From Candidatus Latescibacterota bacterium (lineage in GTDB: Bacteria; Latescibacterota; UBA2968; UBA8231): a stretch of DNA of 5,961 nt. The notes under the pieces are model-generated. The model did not search any database. It had not been told where the DNA came from and saw only the letters and a program-made list of their open reading frames with translations. Shown here piece after piece: positions 1 to 3,240 of this stretch. How positions within the stretch are numbered: position 1 is the stretch's first letter; each line of letters begins with the position of its first letter. The stretch is taken from the NCBI GenBank assembly GCA_003529325.1, contig DPVW01000235.1:1-5961 (forward strand), written 5' to 3'. The position numbers and the translations under genes were made by a program.

Positions 1-513
1 GATCATGTAGCTGAATTCGGTGTACGAGATCCCCGTCTCGAGACGTGATTTCACCGACTCCTTCGCCAGCATGTAGGGCACGGGAAAATGTTTGCCCACG
101 TCGCGCATCAGTTCGATGGCGCCCATTGACCCCAGCCAGTCGTAGTTGTTGACCATCAGCGCCGGATTGGTCTTGGAATCGAAGTCGAGAAATGGCTCCA
201 TCTGCGCACGGATTTTGGCCGTGAACGCGTCTACGACCTCTGTGGTATTTAACGCTCGTTCCTGGGATTTTCCACCGGGGTCGCCGATCATGCCCGTGCC
301 GCCACCCACAAGAGCGATGGGGCGATGGCCGGCGCGTTGAAAGCGGGTCAGGATCAACAATGTCGCCAGATTGCCCACGGTGAGGCTGTCGGCGGTGGGA
401 TCGAAGCCGCCATACAGGGTGATCGGTCCTTTGGCGAGGCGTTCGGCAAGGCCATCGGTGTCCGTGCATTGGTAGAGCTGGCCACGGAACTCGAGTTCTT
501 CGAGCAGGTTCAT
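1..513 (-). CDS. tyrS: Tyrosyl-tRNA synthetase, N-terminal 171 residues (3' end outside window)
   Basis: Class I aminoacyl-tRNA synthetase that activates tyrosine with ATP and charges tRNA-Tyr in the cytoplasm. Translating the minus strand from 513 gives an uninterrupted Rossmann-fold N-terminus: [16 protein letters not shown] (residues 34-49), then the [14 protein letters not shown] block, then [10 protein letters not shown] at the window edge. These are the classic bacterial TyrRS signatures. The KMSKS loop and the S4-like tRNA-binding domain lie beyond the edge. Residue numbering matches the well-studied Bacillus enzyme, so D38, T40 and the HIGH-motif positions can be read directly. The motif here is T45-V-G-N48, so the usual first His is Thr. 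Two in-frame ATGs exist (519 and 513). GGAG lies 9 nt before the 513 ATG but only 3 nt before the 519 ATG, so 513 is preferred. An attenuator-like leader with its own promoter lies directly upstream. Confidence 0.95.
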   Translation of the reverse strand, partial: MNLLEELEFRGQLYQCTDTDGLAERLAKGPITLYGGFDPTADSLTVGNLATLLILTRFQRAGHRPIALVGGGTGMIGDPGGKSQERALNTTEVVDAFTAKIRAQMEPFLDFDSKTNPALMVNNYDWLGSMGAIELMRDVGKHFPVPYMLAKESVKSRLETGISYTEFSYMI

Positions 514-537
514 CTTCATTCTCTCCGATCAGACATG

Positions 538-593
538 AAAAAGCCCCCGAGGAAGAACGTGTCAAGTTGGTCTCGACGTCCATCCTCGGGGGC
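538..593 (-). terminator. tyrS leader: Intrinsic terminator/attenuator in the tyrS leader
   Basis: Perfect 11-bp inverted repeat GCCCCCGAGGA / TCCTCGGGGGC (plus-strand arms 543-553 and 583-593). The loop is 29 nt and the minus-strand transcript then reads UUUUU (538-542). It points toward tyrS and ends about 25 nt before its start codon, downstream of the predicted promoter at 708-737. Full-length tyrS mRNA would therefore need read-through or antitermination, the layout of an attenuator rather than a gene-end terminator. The 5' arm can pair instead with leader segment GUCCUCG (652 to 646), giving 6 Watson-Crick pairs plus one G-U. Confidence 0.75.
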
Positions 594-610
594 CGCTGTA
601 ATTGGGCGCG

Positions 611-626
611 GTCGGCTTCTGCCGAC
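611..626 (-). promoter_or_regulatory. Small stem-loop after the leader ORF stop codon
   Basis: Perfect 6-bp stem GTCGGC/GCCGAC closing an AGAA tetraloop (minus-strand reading). Its first base is the last base of the leader ORF stop codon. In a ribosome-mediated attenuator it could act as a pause hairpin, or be masked by a ribosome sitting at the stop. That role is inference; the stem itself is directly visible. Confidence 0.5.
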
Positions 627-700
627 TACCTCTGGCGCACTCCGGCGAGGACGGGGGTCTTGTCGAGGTAGACTCGGTATCGTCGGTGATCGCGGCTCAT
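626..700 (-). CDS. Putative 24-aa tyrS leader peptide with two Tyr codons
   Basis: The short ORF MSRDHRRYRVYLDKTPVLAG, ending VRQR and a TAG stop, lies between the tyrS promoter and the terminator hairpin. It has Tyr codons (both TAC) at positions 8 and 11; six Arg residues make it unusually basic. The ATG falls 7 nt after the predicted -10 hexamer, right where transcription should start, and there is no Shine-Dalgarno, so it would be translated from a leaderless mRNA. Ribosome stalling at the Tyr codons (679-668) would leave 652-646 free to pair with the 5' arm of the terminator stem and allow read-through into tyrS. That mechanism is inferred by analogy with amino-acid-operon attenuators. 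Two Tyr codons is a modest signal, and the ORF could be fortuitous. Confidence 0.4.
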   Translation of the reverse strand: MSRDHRRYRVYLDKTPVLAGVRQR

Positions 701-707
701 GTCTATC

Positions 708-737
708 AATATACCTGCTGCCTGGTCAGAGGGTCAA
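708..737 (-). promoter_or_regulatory. Predicted sigma70 promoter of tyrS leader
   Basis: Minus strand: -35 TTGACC (737-732), 18-bp spacer, -10 TATATT (713-708). This is the best promoter match in the window, with 5/6 at each hexamer against TTGACA/TATAAT. The expected start is about 700-702, which coincides with the leader ORF ATG. The distance to tyrS is about 190 nt, leaving room for the hairpins described. It overlaps the end of a possible frameshifted extension of the upstream small ORF. Confidence 0.6.
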
Positions 738-784
738 ACGAGGGCGACGAGAGCGCAACTGCCGCTTGTAGGGTGGTTTCGATG

Positions 785-904
785 TCATGCTGCACACAGG
801 CGGCTAAAGGCCTGCACGGTGATCCCGAGGGCATGGCTCGCATCCTTGTTGCTTCTATATGTACGAGCGACGCGCTCGATCTGGTCGAGAGGTGTCTTTG
901 GCAT
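785..904 (-). CDS. Small helix-turn-helix-like protein, 39 aa, possibly frameshifted
   Basis: Short minus-strand ORF beginning MPKTPLDQIERVARTYRSNK and ending GITVQAFSRLCAA then TGA. The stretch DASHALGITVQAFSRLCAA resembles the recognition helices of Fis-type (HTH_8) DNA-binding domains, in which an A-x-x-LGI-turn-helix is followed by a basic residue and leucine. The family is suggested by pattern only. A weak purine run (GGGGA) sits about 8 nt before the ATG; an AAGGAG further up is 15 nt away. Skipping one base near 793-787 would continue the reading frame as HDIETTLQAAVALSSPSFDP to a TGA at 706-708. That makes a roughly 65-residue protein and completes the helix ('RLC..HDIET'). So this may be a one-base frameshifted gene, or a +1 shift at the UGA-C context. 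It lies directly upstream of tyrS on the same strand. No function is assigned. Confidence 0.4.
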   Translation of the reverse strand: MPKTPLDQIERVARTYRSNKDASHALGITVQAFSRLCAA

Positions 905-1153
905 CGGTAATATCCCCAACTCCTTCGAGGAAAAGTCCCCCCGGGGCTACGGGTGAGGCGGGCGTCTTGGAGACGGGTTAACGTCTCGGAGTGGTTGACG
1001 GTCCGCTCTGCTGGAACGTTATGGTTTTTTGATCAGGCCAGTCCCAGATCATACAGAAGGCAGGGCACTCGCACGATGTCAAGGACTGTTTCGGATTCTG
1101 TGAGAGAACTATCTTCAGGCCATTCCGACGACCTTGAAATCAGGAGACAATCC
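905..1153. other. Intergenic stretch with no convincing gene
   Basis: Open frames here on either strand give low-complexity Arg/Ser-rich translations with no recognisable domain. A TTGACG at 995-1000 with TATGGT at 1020-1025 (19-bp spacer) could be a weak plus-strand promoter toward the reductase remnant, but the match is poor. A T6 tract at 1024-1029 is not preceded by a tight stem. Overlapping hairpins at 963-987 are listed separately. Confidence 0.4.
963..987. repeat. Overlapping, mutually exclusive small hairpins
   Basis: CGTCT (963-967) pairs with AGACG (971-975) around a TGG triloop. The second element, as GAGACG (970-975), pairs equally well with CGTCTC (982-987) around GGTTAA. The two stems share the middle arm and cannot form together. 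They lie about 165 nt before the aldo/keto reductase remnant. Function unknown; short stems like these can arise by chance. Confidence 0.35.
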
Positions 1154-1506
1154 ATTGGCACTCCCGACACGTACCCCTCGGTAAAACTGGACAGACCGTC
1201 ACCGCCCTCGGCCTGGGTGGTGTCTGCTGGAAGCTGCTCGATGACGACGCTGCAGCGGTAGAGGTCGTGCATCGTGCCATCGACCTGGGCATCACCTATC
1301 TCGACAGCGCCTCTGGCTATAAGGACTGTGAGCGCAAACTCGGACTGGCGTTGAAAGAGTGGGATCGGGACAACCTGTTCGTCGCCGCCAAGTGCATCAA
1401 GCGGTTCGGCGACGAGGTGAAACAGGAGATTGCGCAGAGCTTCGAGGATCTGGGCGTGGAGACCATCGATCTGATCCAGTTGCATGCCATCGATCAGCAG
1501 GAAGGG
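1154..1506 (+). pseudogene. Aldo/keto reductase N-terminal remnant, start lost and 3' truncated
   Basis: Frame 1 from 1177 reads LGKTGQTVTALGLGGVCW, continuing through YLDSASGYKD, FVAAKCIK and LIQLHAIDQQ. These are the first beta strands of an aldo/keto reductase barrel with the tetrad Asp, Tyr, Lys and His all present. Similarity stops after HAIDQQ near 1505, about 110 residues into a fold that needs about 280-330. In this frame there is no ATG, GTG or TTG between the upstream stop (1135-1137) and 1267, so the native start is gone. A good Shine-Dalgarno (AGGAGA, 1142-1147) precedes an ATT at 1154 that is in a different frame from LGKTG; restoring one C in the CCCC run at 1174-1177 would join them (M-GTPDTYP-LGKTG). 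The GTG at 1267 opens a downstream ORF to 1638, but its tail is the antisense of the neighbouring nucleotidyltransferase. It shares only distant similarity with the intact reductase at 2383-3234, so it is not a recent tandem copy. Confidence 0.7.
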
Positions 1507-1730
1507 CAGCCGCTCAAGGCCAGTGCCTTGAGCATCTCGAGATGTAGCTGGCGGACCTCATTGTTGGTTGGCACGACGGCAAGATCCACGTCGCTGTCGA
1601 CTCGCGCGCGGCCTTCGGCGACGGAGCCAAAAATATAGACGGCCTCGACACCATCGAATGCGCCCAGGACGCGTCCGATCTGCTGTTCCATATCCGCGGA
1701 AAGAGTGGGTGTGGTTGACGTGGATTCCAT
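1494..1730 (-). CDS. Truncated MNT-type nucleotidyltransferase, orphan
   Basis: 78 residues with the nucleotidyltransferase fold signature: VYIFGSVAEGRARVDSDVDL (residues 31-50) contains GS (35-36), ten residues, then D47-V-D49. This is the GSx10DxD motif of minimal nucleotidyltransferases (MNT/MntA). In two-gene HEPN-MNT toxin-antitoxin modules such proteins AMPylate the HEPN toxin. Here the protein ends soon after helix HLEMLKALALSGC, before the third acidic strand expected in MNTs of about 100-140 aa, and no HEPN gene is adjacent on either side. The last few residues fall in the junction with the reductase remnant, so the C-terminus is probably not native. No Shine-Dalgarno precedes the ATG at 1730; an internal ATG (residue 14) is an alternative start. 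It is probably a non-functional remnant. Confidence 0.6.
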   Translation of the reverse strand: MESTSTTPTLSADMEQQIGRVLGAFDGVEAVYIFGSVAEGRARVDSDVDLAVVPTNNEVRQLHLEMLKALALSGCPSC

Positions 1731-1790
1731 GCCAATAAAAAAAAGGCCCGTGGGTCCACATTGGCGAGTCTAAGGCATCCCACCGATGCC
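1731..1790 (-). terminator. Hairpins and U8 tract upstream of the MNT gene
   Basis: Read on the minus strand, GGCATC-GGTGG-GATGCC (1790-1774) is a perfect 6-bp hairpin. About 23 nt later, GGACCCACGGGCC (a weak bulged stem) runs straight into eight U residues (1744-1737). The U-tract region is itself enclosed by a 6-nt inverted repeat, GCCAAT/ATTGGC (1731-1736 and 1760-1765). It looks like a minus-strand intrinsic terminator or leader element ending 7 nt before the MNT ATG. The weakness of the stem next to the U tract keeps confidence low. Confidence 0.3.
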
Positions 1791-1871
1791 CGCTTGGTAC
1801 ACCTCATGCCACTTCGTACCCTTCTCGCCACACGCCGTACCTGACGTAAGGTCGGTGCGGGCGATGTTCAC

Positions 1872-1877
1872 TATGAT
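1872..1877 (+). promoter_or_regulatory. Possible -10 element for the membrane-protein gene
   Basis: TATGAT (5/6 to TATAAT) lies 20 nt before the preferred ATG at 1897. There is no clear -35 hexamer at 16-18 bp. If used, transcription would start near 1884, which excludes the earlier in-frame ATGs (1786, 1864, 1873) and supports the 1897 start. Confidence 0.3.
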
Positions 1878-1896
1878 TCCGCAACACAGAGGGAAG

Positions 1897-2301
1897 ATGG
1901 CGAGCGATCAACAGGTGCAGGCGTTTTCATGGAAATGGGTGCTGCTCAGCGTGCTCATCTATATAGCGGCCGAAATCGTGCTGGGCATCTGGGTCGGGGG
2001 TGTGGTGGTGGGCAAATACATCTCCATCAGCCTGCGCTTCATGCTGCAGGGCCTGCTCAATCTCGCCAGTTATTTTGTTGGTGGATTCATCATTGGGCTG
2101 ATCTCTCCGGGTCTCAGGATCTACGAGCCCGCGGCGGGCGCATTCCTCGCTGTTTCGTTGACGCTCCTGCTCGCCATCTTCACGCCATACAGCTTCATTC
2201 AATTCAGTATGACAAAGATGTTGCTTGGCGGGGGAATCGCTTTCTTTCTGGCCCTTGCTGGCGCTCGGCTGGGGGAGCGTCTCTGCGGCAACCGTGGGTA
2301 G
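1897..2301 (+). CDS. Small four-helix membrane protein, function unknown
   Basis: 134-residue integral membrane protein from the preferred start MASDQQVQAFSWKW. Four hydrophobic segments are evident: roughly residues 10-34 (WVLLSVLIYIAAEIVLGIWV onward), 45-68 (Gly-rich, YFVGGFIIGLIS), 76-96 (AAGAFLAVSLTLLLAIFTPY) and 104-126 (LLGGGIAFFLALAGARLG). There is a short cytoplasm-like N-terminus and a basic C-terminal tail (RLGERLCGNRG). The loop SPGLRIYEPAAGAF between helices 2 and 3 is reminiscent of small uncharacterised bacterial membrane proteins, but I cannot name a family. The frame is open from 1786, but the first 37 codons are not hydrophobic or conserved-looking. ATG 1897 has GAGG 4 nt upstream and a candidate -10 in front. 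It runs co-directionally with the reductase 81 nt downstream, and the two may be co-transcribed. Confidence 0.75.
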   Translation: MASDQQVQAFSWKWVLLSVLIYIAAEIVLGIWVGGVVVGKYISISLRFMLQGLLNLASYFVGGFIIGLISPGLRIYEPAAGAFLAVSLTLLLAIFTPYSFIQFSMTKMLLGGGIAFFLALAGARLGERLCGNRG

Positions 2302-2330
2302 TCGAGGGCTTTCTGTAAGGACTTTGCCAT

Positions 2331-2336
2331 TACAAT
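2331..2336 (+). promoter_or_regulatory. Possible -10 element for the intact aldo/keto reductase
   Basis: TACAAT (5/6 to TATAAT) in the 81-nt gap ahead of the reductase. The matching -35 region (about 2308-2313, GCTTTC) is poor. If real, the reductase has its own promoter with a leader of about 40 nt. Confidence 0.35.
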
Positions 2337-2382
2337 CTGACAACGAGTTTGAAACCGCTCTGTCTTCCCGGGAGAGACCAGC

Positions 2383-3234
2383 ATGGATAAACGAGAGTAT
2401 GGCAACACAGGTGAGCAGCTGTCCATCATCGGCTTCGGCGGAATCATGGTGAGCAAGGTGGAGTCGTCGGAGGCGAGCGCACTGGTGAAAGAAGCCGTGG
2501 ACCGGGGCGTCAACTACTTCGACGTGGCGCCCACCTATGGCAACGCACAACAGATGCTGGGACCGGCGTTGGCGCCGTATCGTGATGATGTGTTCCTCGC
2601 CTGCAAGACAACAGAACGAACCGCCGAGGGTGCCCGCCGCGAGTTGGAGGAATCATTGAAGTGGATGCAGACCGACCACTTCGATCTTTATCAGATGCAC
2701 GCCGTCAACACCGACGAGGACTTCGACACGATCACCGGTGCGGGGGGTGCCTTGGAGGTGTTTCGCGAGGCCAAGCAGAAGGGGCAGACGCGCTACATCG
2801 GTTTCTCCTCCCACTCGGCGGAGACGGCGTTACGTCTGATCGAGGCGATCGACTACGATTCCGTCCTGTTTCCCATCAACTGGTCAACCTGGCTTGGAGC
2901 AGATTTTGGTCCCCAGGTCGTGGCCGCGGCAGAGGCAAAAGGCATGGGTTGCCTTGCTCTGAAGGGCATGGCTTACGGCAAGCTGGAAGAGGGTGCCGAG
3001 AAGAAATGGTCGAAGTGCTGGTATCAGCCGATCGAGGATCCGGCACTGGCCCAGCTCGCCCTGCGCTTCACGCTGACGCAGTCGGTCACGGCGGCGTTGC
3101 CCCCAGGAGAGCCACACTTTTTCAGCACCGCTCTCGATGTCGCCGAGCGTTTCACGCCGGTTACGGAGGAGGAGATCGCAGAATTGCAGCGGTTGACCTC
3201 ACAGAGTACGCCGATCTTCGAACTGGCCGCCTGA
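2383..3234 (+). CDS. Aldo/keto reductase family oxidoreductase, intact
   Basis: 283-residue NAD(P)H-dependent (beta/alpha)8 oxidoreductase, predicted cytosolic and without a signal peptide; the substrate cannot be read from sequence. The N-terminal hairpin MDKREYGNTGEQLSIIGFGG is typical. The catalytic tetrad is complete: D47 and Y52 (YFDVAPTYG), K75 (FLACKT) and H106 (LYQMHAV). YIGFSSHS follows in the barrel core, and the C-terminus ends in a helix (TEEEIAELQRL). At 283 aa it is slightly shorter than the usual 300-340. The region that normally carries the SxxxRxxEN-like NADP-phosphate loop instead reads ALPPGEPHFFSTALDVAERF, so cofactor preference is uncertain. The start has GGAG (2371-2374) 8 nt upstream. 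It converges with the amidase gene, with 6 nt between the stop codons. Confidence 0.92.
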   Translation: MDKREYGNTGEQLSIIGFGGIMVSKVESSEASALVKEAVDRGVNYFDVAPTYGNAQQMLGPALAPYRDDVFLACKTTERTAEGARRELEESLKWMQTDHFDLYQMHAVNTDEDFDTITGAGGALEVFREAKQKGQTRYIGFSSHSAETALRLIEAIDYDSVLFPINWSTWLGADFGPQVVAAAEAKGMGCLALKGMAYGKLEEGAEKKWSKCWYQPIEDPALAQLALRFTLTQSVTAALPPGEPHFFSTALDVAERFTPVTEEEIAELQRLTSQSTPIFELAA

Positions 3235-3240
3235 CCCTGG

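Noticed and set aside
521..740. T-box riboswitch in front of tyrS
   Set aside because: The promoter-to-terminator layout fits, but I find no UGGNACC-type T-box before the terminator and no convincing Stem I with K-turn, AG bulge and GNUG loop. A covariance-model search could overturn this.
325..956. Several overlapping plus-strand frames of 85-148 codons
   Set aside because: They are antisense to tyrS, its leader and the small HTH-like ORF. The translations are Arg/Gly-rich with no domain pattern.
1024..1029. T6 tract as an intrinsic terminator
   Set aside because: The nearest stem (CGGAGTGG/CCGCTCTG) has two wobbles and ends more than ten bases before the tract.
953..1261. 102-codon plus-strand frame running into the reductase region
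   Set aside because: It is out of frame with the LGKTG block and shows no recognisable domain. The part from 1154 may be the shifted original N-terminus and is described with the pseudogene.
1033..1485. 150-codon minus-strand frame
   Set aside because: It lies antisense to the aldo/keto reductase remnant, whose translation carries the real family motifs.
1927..2550. 207-codon minus-strand frame opposite the membrane protein and reductase start
   Set aside because: It covers two well-supported plus-strand genes and has a low-complexity His/Asp-rich translation typical of antisense frames.
1154..3234. Recent tandem duplication of aldo/keto reductase genes
   Set aside because: The remnant and the intact enzyme share only the family motifs and differ at most other residues, so they are distinct subfamilies.
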